Notes under the pieces: generated by a model
The model's input: the letters and a program-made list of their open reading frames with translations, nothing else
Told to the model about the DNA's origin: nothing
Database searches by the model: none
Translations under genes and position numbers: made by a program
From: Bdellovibrio sp. SKB1291214
GTDB taxonomy: Bacteria > Bdellovibrionota > Bdellovibrionia > Bdellovibrionales > Bdellovibrionaceae
Direction of reading: 5' to 3'
Length of the DNA: 64,000 nucleotides
NCBI RefSeq assembly: GCF_002209355.2
Contig: NZ_CP106855.1
Coordinates: forward strand, 1,984,001-2,048,000
In this document: in pieces, positions 27,161 through 36,600 of the stretch
How the letters are laid out: each line of letters begins with the position of its first letter
Numbering within the stretch: the stretch's first letter is position 1

Positions 27161-27212
27161 TCCTCCATTTGGATTTATTAATCGTGAAGCTGTTCTAAAA
27201 CTTCAAATGGAG
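27161..27212 (-). promoter_or_regulatory. 5' leader with an anti-Shine-Dalgarno segment
   Basis: In the mRNA, CUCCAUUUG (27204-27212) is perfectly complementary to CAAAUGGAG (27163-27171), which contains the ribosome-binding site; 32 bases separate the arms. Pairing would block initiation, so the leader may be a thermosensor or ligand-dependent switch. Pairing is visible; regulation is inferred. Confidence 0.4.
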
Positions 27213-27270
27213 ACGGGTCAAGCAGACCACGCAAATTCACCTTTTGGTTTTCATTTAACATTTACAAAAG

Positions 27271-27876
27271 TTAATTAAGGACACGAACTGCAGTGACGTG
27301 CATCAGCTCGCATGCACCAGCACCTGTGTCGTCACGAGACAGAGAACTTTTCCATTCGCCACCATCTTTTCCGCTGACCATGACAAGACTGCCTTGTAGT
27401 TCTATTAAATTTCCTTCACGCAAACCGAGTACGACATCTTTTATCACTTTGTTTGCAGGGATGATGTGAACGTTGGCACTGTGGTGCATGATTTCATTTT
27501 CAGGGATCGGAGGGTTTCTCCACCTGACATGATAATAGCGCAAGGACTGTCCGATACTAAGTTCGTTCAAAACTTTCGAGTCAGACATCGGCCCCCAACC
27601 CAACGCAAGATCGATCGGTGAGACTGCAGCACCTGGATCCAGCCAGTACCTGTTTGTGGAAAGCACTCGCGCGCGAATCTTATACCGGGCTAATGGCTCA
27701 ACCACACCTGTGTCAATTTTGATGGGCTTACGTTCGTTTTCTGAAAGTTCAGTTTGCTCTGGGGCTTCAGGAATTAAAACTCCATCAGGAACCGAAATGG
27801 GGCGACCTTTCCAATATAAAAGGGCTGCCAACGTAATGGCACCGAGTGTGAATGTCTTCCGGTTCAGTTGAAGCAT
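27271..27876 (-). CDS. Membrane-anchored periplasmic protein of unknown function
   Basis: 201 residues. A single N-terminal hydrophobic anchor (TFTLGAITLAALLYW) precedes a soluble domain that starts with a Pro/Glu linker and contains KIRARVLSTNRYW, SPIDLALGWGPMSD and a C-terminal HVTAVRVLN. The pattern (RVLS..RY......SP.DLA.GWG.M) recurs in uncharacterised proteobacterial proteins that carry a small OB-like domain; I do not know a function. Transcribed divergently from the cysteine hydrolase gene, 96 bases apart. Confidence 0.75.
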   Translation of the reverse strand: MLQLNRKTFTLGAITLAALLYWKGRPISVPDGVLIPEAPEQTELSENERKPIKIDTGVVEPLARYKIRARVLSTNRYWLDPGAAVSPIDLALGWGPMSDSKVLNELSIGQSLRYYHVRWRNPPIPENEIMHHSANVHIIPANKVIKDVVLGLREGNLIELQGSLVMVSGKDGGEWKSSLSRDDTGAGACELMHVTAVRVLN

Positions 27877-27972
27877 TTCTTATTCTCGAATGAAAAGGTG
27901 AGCTAAGCAAGTCTTTGTGCTGGATGCGACTTGGGAGTGGTCTAATGGACCAGGATGAGATATTGTTGAGGA

Positions 27973-28497
27973 ATGAATTTGAATACGGCTCTTGTCATTG
28001 TCGATGTCCAAGCAAATATGTTTGCACCCGAAAACTGTATACATGGTGCAGATGAGCTTTTGGAAAACCTTCAAAAGCTTTTGTACTTATCGCGTGCATC
28101 GAACACACAAGTGATCTTCATTCAAAATAATGGGAAACCTGGTGATCCAGATGAAGAACGGACGGAGGGCTGGTTGATCCATCCTGAACTTTCCATCGAA
28201 AATGGCGATCTGATTGTTCAAAAGAAACTGGCAGATCCCTTTACGGAAACAGAACTTCATAGTGTGCTTAAGAAAAAAGGCATTCAAAAGTTGATCATCG
28301 CGGGCTTGCAATCAGAGTTCTGTATTGAGGCCACCTGCCGTAAGGCTGCCGATCTTGGTTATGGAGTAACCCTGGTGAGTGATACACACAGCACCTATGC
28401 GTCCAATGGTGAAACGGCCGAGCAAATCAAAGATCGTGTGAATAAATCCTTAAAAGACATCGTTACGTTGTGGCGTGTTTCGGATCTGGAACTTTAG
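27973..28497 (+). CDS. Isochorismatase-family cysteine hydrolase
   Basis: 174 residues, a single cytoplasmic domain. The triad is visible: D11 in ALVIVDVQ, K84/K85 in IVQKKL and nucleophile C117 in GLQSEFCIEATCR. The family hydrolyses amides such as nicotinamide or N-carbamoyl compounds; this subgroup's substrate is unknown. Its stop overlaps the convergent pseudouridine synthase gene by 4 bases, with no terminator between. Confidence 0.88.
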   Translation: MNLNTALVIVDVQANMFAPENCIHGADELLENLQKLLYLSRASNTQVIFIQNNGKPGDPDEERTEGWLIHPELSIENGDLIVQKKLADPFTETELHSVLKKKGIQKLIIAGLQSEFCIEATCRKAADLGYGVTLVSDTHSTYASNGETAEQIKDRVNKSLKDIVTLWRVSDLEL

Positions 28498-29195
28498 TAT
28501 TCAAAATCGATCAAGGTTTTAAAGTACCCCGGAACACGAGCTTTAAAGCTGATTCGTTTCTTGGTGTGCGGATGATTGATCTCAAGCTCCGCAGAATGCA
28601 AATACAAATTTTTAAACGGTGAAGTGGGGCGACCATATTTGGTATCTCCCACGATCGCGTGACCTTGTTCAGATAAATGCACGCGAATCTGATTCTTTTT
28701 ACCCGTCAGTAAATTGATTTTTAAAAGACTAAACTTATCTGTTTCTTTTAAAACTGTGTATTCAGTGATCGCAAGCTTGCCTTTATCGGCATCTTGACTT
28801 GAGTGAACTACATAGTCTTCATCCTCACTTAAATAGCTCTGGATTGTGCCGGACTTTTTATCCAGTTTCCCATGGACGATGGCATAGTACGTTTTATTAA
28901 AAGACTTCCAATTATCTTTCAGCCAATTCATGACTTCTTCAGTTTTCGCAAAAACTAAAACACCTGAAGTCGCTTGGTCTAAGCGGTGAACAACATAAAC
29001 CATTTTGTTCGAGCGGGGATTGCCCTTGCGGACCCACTGATTTAACAGACCGTGAACAGTATTTTCCCGCTCCCATTTTGCTGCCACCGTTAAAATCCCA
29101 GGGGACTTGTTGCCGACGATAATATCCATATCGTCGTGCAAGATTTCAAAACCTTTGGGCTGGTATTTTTTAGGGATTTTATTAGAAGATGACAT
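28494..29195 (-). CDS. RluA-family pseudouridine synthase
   Basis: 233 residues. The catalytic signature HRLDQATSG carries Asp 73, and KKNQIRVHL, GDTKYG and LYLHSAELEI are the usual RluA elements. There is no N-terminal S4 domain, as in RluA and unlike RluC/RluD. It isomerises uridines in rRNA or tRNA; the exact target cannot be assigned. Confidence 0.9.
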   Translation of the reverse strand: MSSSNKIPKKYQPKGFEILHDDMDIIVGNKSPGILTVAAKWERENTVHGLLNQWVRKGNPRSNKMVYVVHRLDQATSGVLVFAKTEEVMNWLKDNWKSFNKTYYAIVHGKLDKKSGTIQSYLSEDEDYVVHSSQDADKGKLAITEYTVLKETDKFSLLKINLLTGKKNQIRVHLSEQGHAIVGDTKYGRPTSPFKNLYLHSAELEINHPHTKKRISFKARVPGYFKTLIDFEY

Positions 29196-29261
29196 GGCTC
29201 CTTGGTAGCAGGTCTTACCCCAAGGAGCAAACTTTCCCTTTAAGGAACAAGGAAAACCAGT

Positions 29262-29591
29262 CTATTCGTGGGCAAAGTCAGAGATCACGCGAAATTTTTC
29301 CCAATCGCGGAGTTGAGTGGCGTCAGAATGGATCACGTCAGTAATGCGACCTCCTCCTCCGACAGCAGTTAGAAAATTTCCAGTTTTAGTTTGAATGCCA
29401 TATTCAATAATGGGTTGTCCTGAGTTTGAGTCAATCAAAGTGAACTTTTCCCACGAACCGATTTTGGTTGCATCCGTGTGAATCACGTCGGTCACACGTC
29501 CACCACCACCTACGCCTGTCACATAATTTCCGGTATAGGTTTGGATGGCGCAAGTGATGGGGACATTACCTGCAAGGGCCTGAGACGTCAT
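29262..29591 (-). CDS. Two-repeat fascin-like protein with damaged N-terminus
   Basis: 109 residues from the first ATG. Two about 43-residue repeats (AIQTYTGNYVTGVGGGG..TDVIHTDATKIGSWEKF and GIQTKTGNFLTAVGGGG..TDVIHSDATQLRDWEKF) match the beta-trefoil/fascin-like pattern seen in secreted carbohydrate-binding proteins. In-frame codons just before the ATG (KQLTLLT after an in-frame TAA at 29613-29615) together with MTSQALA resemble the tail of a signal peptide, but its start is missing and no ribosome-binding site is seen. It may be an N-terminally truncated pseudogene or use an unseen start. Two repeats are one short of a full trefoil. Confidence 0.6.
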   Translation of the reverse strand: MTSQALAGNVPITCAIQTYTGNYVTGVGGGGRVTDVIHTDATKIGSWEKFTLIDSNSGQPIIEYGIQTKTGNFLTAVGGGGRITDVIHSDATQLRDWEKFRVISDFAHE

Positions 29592-29709
29592 AGTAAGTAA
29601 AGTCAGCTGTTTTTATCTGAAACTTGTTGGCGATAAGACTCAAAGGAATTCACAGGACATGCGCTCTGGCAGGGGAGTTCCGTGCTTGCCAGCAGCGCTC
29701 TGTAACGGA

Positions 29710-32544
29710 TCAAAGTGTCAGTTTTGTACCTACATACATTTCAACATCATCTTTGTCTGGATCTGTTTCATGAATATAACGAAGACCCCAGCTTAAAGGT
29801 AAAAAGCGGAAGAATTTCGAATCCAAGATCACCTCCGCGCCGGAACTCTTTAAGTTGTAATCAACATTCAGCGCTGTGTATTTCGTATTATCCACAAAGA
29901 GATTTGCGTAAACACGATTTACATAAATCCAAAGACCGGCATTCCAGTCAGGATATGCAATCGGGAACATGTAGTTTGCACTGACCTTAGCAAAGCGGTC
30001 TGACGTTTTATACTCAAAACCTCGAGAGTAAACATACCCTGTCGGATTTATAATTGGAGCCGGGAACAGGTAACGGTTCATGCCTTCCGCATTTTCTTGG
30101 CCGCTGAATGAAAGCAAGATGCTATTGTTTTTAAAAATACCAGGCGTCGTAAAATCGATGTGGCCATAAGTGCGATAAGAACCAGCTGCTGACTCGTCAC
30201 CCATGGCATCGGCGTCTTCATACGTCGCGGAAACAGCAACACTCCAAGGGGAAAGAATCGAGCGGTGGTAAGCTTCCTTTGCATAAGCAAATTGGAAACT
30301 GACAGTTTGATCAACATACTGAGAAGTTCCAGCCCCCGGAACGCCCACTTCGTCGATGCGGTAAGTTTCAGTGCGAAGGATTTTTGCCGAGTACTGTAAG
30401 GCTGCCAGACCAGAGTACATGTGATGTTTAAACATATAAGGCAAAAGAATGCCCACTCCGTAAGAACCCTCTCTCCAAGTGAGTTCTTGCTCGGGATTTG
30501 TGTTCATCACATCGGTGCTGCGGTTTCTGATGTCACCCAAAAGGCTGATTACGGGCCAATAGCGTTTGAAATCAATTTCTAATGCCGTGTAAGGAACGTT
30601 TTCTTCGCCATCGGTCCCTGCGGCGATGGTCGCTCCAAAGTCACGAAGGTAATTATCGGTTGAAACCGAAGCACTCACACCGCGTCCCAACAGGAAGCTC
30701 CAGCTATGCGGAGTAAAGGCGCGGGCATCAAAGCCGCTATAGTCGTCTTCTTTATATTCACCAGAGTTTTTAGTGTAGTAACTTCCTTGGTCAGAAATTT
30801 TGACTGGTGGGAACTTATTAAAGGCATCACTTGGCGAGTCGCTTAAGTATTTAAAGTCGGCCAGCTCGGTTTTAGCCAAAGGTTTACAATCCTTTAGTGA
30901 AGCCTTTTGAATACGGTTTCCGTAGGGGAATTGCTCGGAGTAATAAATATCAGAGCCGCCAAATGTTGGCGCATAAGCCGCCATTTTGCTTTGGGTACAC
31001 TGAACCAATTCTTGGGAGTGGGTGTTTAGCTTCATGATCTCAACGGCACCTTTGTATTCTGCTTCAAACAGAATTTCGCCTTGGCCGTTAGCATGAAGGG
31101 AGAACAAGTTATTACGAGATGCCGGCAATAACGTTGTGATTTTGTCAGAACCAAAGTTTGCAATGATCAATGAGCGATAACCAGAGTTATCAAGCGCGAA
31201 AGCTGCAACCTTATCCTTATCAAAAGCCACCGCCTCGACCAGATTCAATCCTGGCAATTTTAAATTGCGCAAGCGTTTACCAGATAGATCGAACTCAACG
31301 AGCTGCCAAGTTTGATCTTGCATATATTCAGCAGCGATCACAGTTTTTCCATCGGGGCTGAAGTGCGGATTATAAACGCGTAAATCTGAAGTGATATATT
31401 TGTGGGAGCCTTTTTTTAAATCCACCAGGACTAAGTCAGAATACCCTTCAAAGCCAAAACGAGGATGAGGAAGGAGGTCCGCATAAATAGCGTGCTCGTT
31501 GGAATAATCCAGACGCCCCAAATCTCCAGCATAAGGGACTTCTGCTACTTTTTCTGTTTCAGTACCCGAAGTCTTATAGAGAGCCGGCAAAGTATTTAGA
31601 TCGTAGCGGACGAAGTAAATATCATTTCCGATTTGTTTTGGATCTGTGGAAACAGAGAACTCCGTTTTCTGCAGACCTGGGAACTGATCCTTTGCCCAAG
31701 CCTTACGAAGTTCGTCGAATGACTCATAATAGAATTTTCTAAACGATGTGCCGCCGGAAAGTTCTTTGAATGCGTTTTCAAATCTCCACGGATGTGGACC
31801 GCGGCTATTTTGTTCATTTATTTTATTCCAGAAATCATCACCGTATTTTTGAGCAGCACGGGAAATTAAGATGTAACCATAAACATACTGATTCACTAAG
31901 CTGTCTTGATAAGTACCACTGATAAATTGATCGTAGGTCGGGGTGGCGCGACCCATGAGCAATGCTTTTAAGCGCGCCATAAAGCGCGGTGATCTGCCGC
32001 GACCCGCATCGGTGAATTTAGTTTCAGCCCAAACCGCATCGCCTTCCTTCATCCAGGATTTGTTCACTAGGGCGTCGGCCAAGGCAATACCCATGTCCCC
32101 CAGGAAAAAGTTAAACCACTTTACCGAATTATCGCTGAAGGCATCATATTGCTGAACGTGACGGTATTCGTGGATCGAAAGCGTCTGGTACCATTCAGTT
32201 CCCCCTACGATCGGGGAGTATACTTGCGAACCGTACCATTCGGTGCGACGCGGGCCTACAGTCACAAACCCGTTCGGCTGAGCCATTTTGTCACGGATGA
32301 TCAATGTTACTTTTTTAGGATGTTTAATTCCGTAAGTAAGACCAACAACCTCAGAATAATGTTCGATCAAATTCGCCACATACACGGCGCGATTTTTAAA
32401 AGTCTCGGGATAAATGACTTTTACAAATTTGTTTTCGATGGTCTTCCACTGGGTGGAGGAGGGGCTTTGATCGATGATCGATACCTGCGCTTGCGCCACG
32501 ATCGACGTCATTAATAGAGCTAACACTAAGCTGAAAATCCGCAT
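29710..32544 (-). CDS. Exported gluzincin-like peptidase / TolB-like propeller / outer-membrane barrel fusion
   Basis: 944 residues from the ATG at 32542-32544, preferred because GAGG lies 6 bases upstream; an in-frame start 42 bases earlier lacks one. Signal peptide ends at VAQAQ. Residues about 35-250 resemble a MA-clan metallopeptidase: HEYRH (H125, E126, H129) and WMKEGDAVWAE, supplying a third glutamate ligand. About 290-600 has TolB/WD40-like blades (HPRFGFEGYSDLVLVDLKKG, NPHFSPDGKTVIAAE). About 620-944 looks like an outer-membrane barrel with a Tyr/Phe-rich strand pattern ending VGTKLTL. It may be a surface-exposed protease or a docking protein. No partner gene is adjacent. Confidence 0.75.
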   Translation of the reverse strand: MRIFSLVLALLMTSIVAQAQVSIIDQSPSSTQWKTIENKFVKVIYPETFKNRAVYVANLIEHYSEVVGLTYGIKHPKKVTLIIRDKMAQPNGFVTVGPRRTEWYGSQVYSPIVGGTEWYQTLSIHEYRHVQQYDAFSDNSVKWFNFFLGDMGIALADALVNKSWMKEGDAVWAETKFTDAGRGRSPRFMARLKALLMGRATPTYDQFISGTYQDSLVNQYVYGYILISRAAQKYGDDFWNKINEQNSRGPHPWRFENAFKELSGGTSFRKFYYESFDELRKAWAKDQFPGLQKTEFSVSTDPKQIGNDIYFVRYDLNTLPALYKTSGTETEKVAEVPYAGDLGRLDYSNEHAIYADLLPHPRFGFEGYSDLVLVDLKKGSHKYITSDLRVYNPHFSPDGKTVIAAEYMQDQTWQLVEFDLSGKRLRNLKLPGLNLVEAVAFDKDKVAAFALDNSGYRSLIIANFGSDKITTLLPASRNNLFSLHANGQGEILFEAEYKGAVEIMKLNTHSQELVQCTQSKMAAYAPTFGGSDIYYSEQFPYGNRIQKASLKDCKPLAKTELADFKYLSDSPSDAFNKFPPVKISDQGSYYTKNSGEYKEDDYSGFDARAFTPHSWSFLLGRGVSASVSTDNYLRDFGATIAAGTDGEENVPYTALEIDFKRYWPVISLLGDIRNRSTDVMNTNPEQELTWREGSYGVGILLPYMFKHHMYSGLAALQYSAKILRTETYRIDEVGVPGAGTSQYVDQTVSFQFAYAKEAYHRSILSPWSVAVSATYEDADAMGDESAAGSYRTYGHIDFTTPGIFKNNSILLSFSGQENAEGMNRYLFPAPIINPTGYVYSRGFEYKTSDRFAKVSANYMFPIAYPDWNAGLWIYVNRVYANLFVDNTKYTALNVDYNLKSSGAEVILDSKFFRFLPLSWGLRYIHETDPDKDDVEMYVGTKLTL

Positions 32545-32721
32545 TTTTTCCTCTAAGAATATTATTACTTTAGGAGACCGATTCACTATATTTTGTTGGT
32601 CTTAAACGGCAATGAAAAAGCCCCAAAGCTGCGAGGTGTAAAGGTATTAGACGATTTGGATTCGCCTTTGTAAAAAGGGATGACCACAGATTTGACGAAC
32701 ACGAGATTCGGTGAAAAATCC

Positions 32722-32748
32722 ATGACCCCCGGTTATATTCCGGGTCAT
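32722..32748. promoter_or_regulatory. Inverted repeat upstream of the polysaccharide deacetylase gene
   Basis: ATGACCC and GGGTCAT are perfect 7-base arms around a 13-base centre that contains TTATATT, a possible -10 element. It ends 16 bases before the ATG, whose ribosome-binding site is TGGAGG. A dimeric regulator site overlapping the promoter is a reasonable guess. Confidence 0.45.
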
Positions 32749-32764
32749 AAAAAATGGAGGCATT

Positions 32765-33616
32765 ATGAAGCGTTTCGTAGCCATGTCTTTGGCAGTTCTG
32801 TCGTTCAACTCTGCATTCGCCCAGTCAGAAGGCGAAGTCTCTAAGCTTGGCCCCGTACCCTCCAACGAAGAATTGATCCAAATGCAAGAGCTGCAAACCC
32901 AGTCCTTCAAAAACCCATTAACAGACGCTCTTACGTGGGGAAGTTGCACCTATGCGATTCGTGTTCCCGATAAGGTGACTCGTGGTACGATCGCTTTAAC
33001 ATTTGATGATGGTCCAAATCCACAAACGACACCGATTATTTTAGATGTCCTTAAAAAACATGACGCTAAAGCGGTCTTCTTTGTTTTAGGTGGCAAGATC
33101 GCGGGGAATGAAAATTTGATCCGTCGTATTCTTAAAGAAGGTCACCATATTGCCAATCACTCTTACAACCATCCTAACTTTCACACTTTGTCGGACGTGA
33201 ATGCTAAAAATCAGATTTATCAAACAGATAAATTGCTAAGACAGTTCACAACACCTAAGTTTTTGCGTTACCCCTATGGAAATTCAACGTGCGCAGCGAA
33301 TGAGTATGCGGAGTCCATTGGTTATAATATCGTAGGTTGGAATATCGATACGTGTGATTGGGCGTTCGCTAACACCGGAACGGTTTCTGAGAAATCTAAT
33401 AAAACTTGCCAAGCTCCAGCAAGTCTTCGTTCTGACTATGCAGGCTATGTGAATCACGTTGTCAGCCAAACCAATGGTGGCGTTTTATTAATGCACGATA
33501 TTCATATGAACACGGCAAAAAGCTTGGATCGTTTGATGACGAAACTTGAACAACAAGGCTATCGATTCGTTGATCTAGCTGATAAAAATATCTTTCCACA
33601 TCTAAACGCGAACTGA
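32765..33616 (+). CDS. Exported polysaccharide deacetylase (NodB domain)
   Basis: 283 residues, signal peptide ending at SAFAQ. All five carbohydrate esterase 4 motifs are visible: TFDDGP, HSYNHP (HxxxH metal ligands), RYPYG, DTCDW and LLMHD. CE4 enzymes remove N-acetyl groups from peptidoglycan GlcNAc or chitin. Bdellovibrio uses such enzymes to deacetylate prey wall so that its lysozyme-like enzyme attacks only prey; the same role here is an inference. Stand-alone gene with a bidirectional terminator after it. Confidence 0.92.
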   Translation: MKRFVAMSLAVLSFNSAFAQSEGEVSKLGPVPSNEELIQMQELQTQSFKNPLTDALTWGSCTYAIRVPDKVTRGTIALTFDDGPNPQTTPIILDVLKKHDAKAVFFVLGGKIAGNENLIRRILKEGHHIANHSYNHPNFHTLSDVNAKNQIYQTDKLLRQFTTPKFLRYPYGNSTCAANEYAESIGYNIVGWNIDTCDWAFANTGTVSEKSNKTCQAPASLRSDYAGYVNHVVSQTNGGVLLMHDIHMNTAKSLDRLMTKLEQQGYRFVDLADKNIFPHLNAN

Positions 33617-33622
33617 TCGCAA

Positions 33623-33651
33623 AAGGGAGTACGAAAGTGCTCCCTTTTTTT
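33623..33651. terminator. Bidirectional terminator
   Basis: GGGAGTAC/GTGCTCCC stem with a GAAA tetraloop, flanked by A-run and seven T, between the convergent deacetylase and giant lipoprotein genes. Confidence 0.88.
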
Positions 33652-36600
33652 ATGGTTTCAGCGGAGTGACTAAGATACGACGCTTATAAGCGTCTTGCAT
33701 CAATAAGCCCAGTGGGGTGACTTTCAGATAGAAAGCCTTACCGCGATTTCCGGGTTTAGTGCCTGGCAGATCCAATCCCGTGACAGGAATGCTTTCGAAA
33801 GTTTTCGTGGTGTCATTGGCGGCGTAGACTTCAGTGACACCGGTATTCACATCGTTCGCTAAGAAATAGTTCCAACCTGTGGCATTGTCATGAACTGCAT
33901 CAATCCACGTTTTTCCGGTTGGATAATTCGTGAATGTTGTCAGATCATGAACTAGATATGCTTTCGGAGATGACGAACTTGATTTAGCCGTGATTTGCAC
34001 GACACGGTTCTCGTCATAGACTAATAATTCACCAGAGCTGTCCTCTTGCATACCGTAGATTCTTGAAAATCCAACGCCTAGTGCTGTCGCACCGTCCGTG
34101 AAAGATGTGGAAGAAGGGGTACCCGATTTACCTGCAATTGCAACAATCGAATCTGTTCCTGCGGGCGTCGTTGCTTTATAGATAGCAAGATTAGAGGTAA
34201 AAGTATTGTTTGAGTAACTTGCGAAATACATGCTGTTATCCGCCATGAAGGTTGCCGTTGAACCCCAGTCCCATAATGCGATCGTATTATAATCAAAAGG
34301 AGTGCCCAATGTCGGTGCCGTGCCAGATGTACCGGTATGAAGTCCTACGTAGGTGCTGAGGTCGGCATTTGCTCCGTCAGGCCACGCGGCAGGGGATAAA
34401 GCCTGTCCCTCCCATTTATAACCCGAAGTACTTCCAGTATTCATCAGTATGCGTGATCCCGTTGGATCGACTAACAGTGCACCATAAGAATTCAATACAG
34501 TATTGATGACGCTTGGATAAGCTGTATCTATCTGTGAAATAAAGGGACTTCCCGGGGTTGTCGTCGTATCGATTTTCATGCGACGCAGGTGCCGTAAACC
34601 GCGAGTATATAGATAATTATTTACAGGGTCATAAGCCAGGCCCGAAATAGATGTGAAGCCGACCAATGAGACATCGGTGCCGTTACCATAGGTCAGGAAT
34701 GGTGTACCGCCGATTTTATTTGCAGTGAAACCAGAATTGTATTTTATCTCGAACAACTCATTTGTTTCTCTTGATACGACATATACCGAGCTATTAGATG
34801 AGCCCATGATCCCTTGAAATTCAGTGATTTTGAATGATGATAGCGAGACGCTTGAACCACCATAATTTCCTGTTGCTGTATCCACAAAACTGACCACGTT
34901 ACCACTGCGAGCATTCAACATACAGAAGTACTTACTTGTATCATTGCCGACATACATCACTCGTGAACAAAGATTCGAAACACTTGCTGAAGTGCTGGAA
35001 ACCAACCATTTCGATGTCGTCGTATCGTACGTCATCTCGAAGCGGTTGGAAGACGTCGTACCAGTACGGTGGTAAATATAAACTTTCGTGCGGTCAGGCA
35101 TAGGTGCGATCCAGCCATTGTAATCACCGCTCTGACATGGCAAAGGAATGGTATCGCCAGCAGCTCCCACACTTGGCGTGGAATTGGTGCAATCAGTTCC
35201 GGAACCTATGATCAATTTTGGCGTGCTCGAAATTGTGTTCAAGTCTAATTCGTAGTAAGCTTTAGGTCTAATGAGACCTGAGTGATAAGACGGGAAGTAA
35301 TAATAGCCAGATTTCAAATATGCATCATATGAAGGATTTGAGATCTGTGTTCTCTCGTCTCCGTTAAGTTGCGAAACAACCCGGTTCCAAACGATACTCT
35401 TATCACTGATTTTAATTCGTGTGATCGTCGAGCACGGTGGAGAGACAATTGTCATTTCACCATTTGTGATATCAATAATTCGCGGAATGGTAAATTGCGC
35501 AACCGTTGCGGTAGGGCAGCCTGCGACACTCATACTTCCTAACCATTCACTGGCGATACCTGTTTGACGGTCGATTTTCATGATGGCGTGACGAAGCTTA
35601 GAACCAGAGTACATATTTGAATTTGAATCAGCAAAGATCCCATTCCAAGAAGACATATCCACAGCGCTCAAATGCACGCCATATTCAAGGTTACCCGGAT
35701 CGCCGGCTAAGATTTGCCAAGTCGAGTTTTGAATCGCGGAAAGAGCCGTCGTAATGATACCGCCCTCTGTTTTACAAGCGACCAACACACGTATTGGGGT
35801 GGTTGATGAAATTGTCTGGCCCGTTGAAGTTGTCGCTGGAATAGTCCAATTGTAAGTGCCAGACGCAGCCAACGACACCATCGTGCTGTCAACAATCGTA
35901 TGATAAGACCGACCATCGTCAATCGTGTATTGGATACTTGAAATGGGTGGACTTGCCAAATTGATGCTCACATCAGAACTTGTACAGTTCCAAGTGATGG
36001 GCATGACATTGCCAGGAACATAGGTTCCTGAACCTGATGGCGACGTGACCTTAATCACCGGAGGCGTGCCCAGTTCGAGCTTCAGAGTATAGGATTTGGT
36101 CAACGACATGATGCCGGCATTATTTTTTATCTGAGCATAGACAGTATGGTTACCAGGGGATGAGCTTAAAGCATAACTCATACCCGAGGCAGAAAAAGGA
36201 ATCCAACCCACACCGTTATCAGTATTAACATCAAAGTCAGTTTCAGAAAAACGCATGTACGAAGTGACCGATGTCGATGCCGTTACACTTAAGGCGGCAT
36301 TGACAGAGGAAATACCGACGATGGTTGCACCGTCTGCCAAAGTGAATGTGTCGATCACGGGACGTTCAGACTCTACGATCAAATCTTTCGTGATAGTTCT
36401 TTGATTTGTCGCCGAGTCTGTTGTTACCACACGCAGTCTGGCATTTTTTGTCGTAGCAGGTGTCGTCCAAGTGTAAGTGTAAGTTTGATTTGACACGCTA
36501 TTCGCGGGCAAGGCTTGAGTACTTAGAGTCGACCACGTGACCCCTGCATCCTCGCTATATTGCAGAACTGTGTTTTGTGAGGTGGATGTATGAATATCCG

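Noticed and set aside
28763-28790. Second sigma-28-like -10 element (TTATCGGC)
   Set aside because: It is inside the pseudouridine synthase coding sequence and has no matching -35 at the right spacing.
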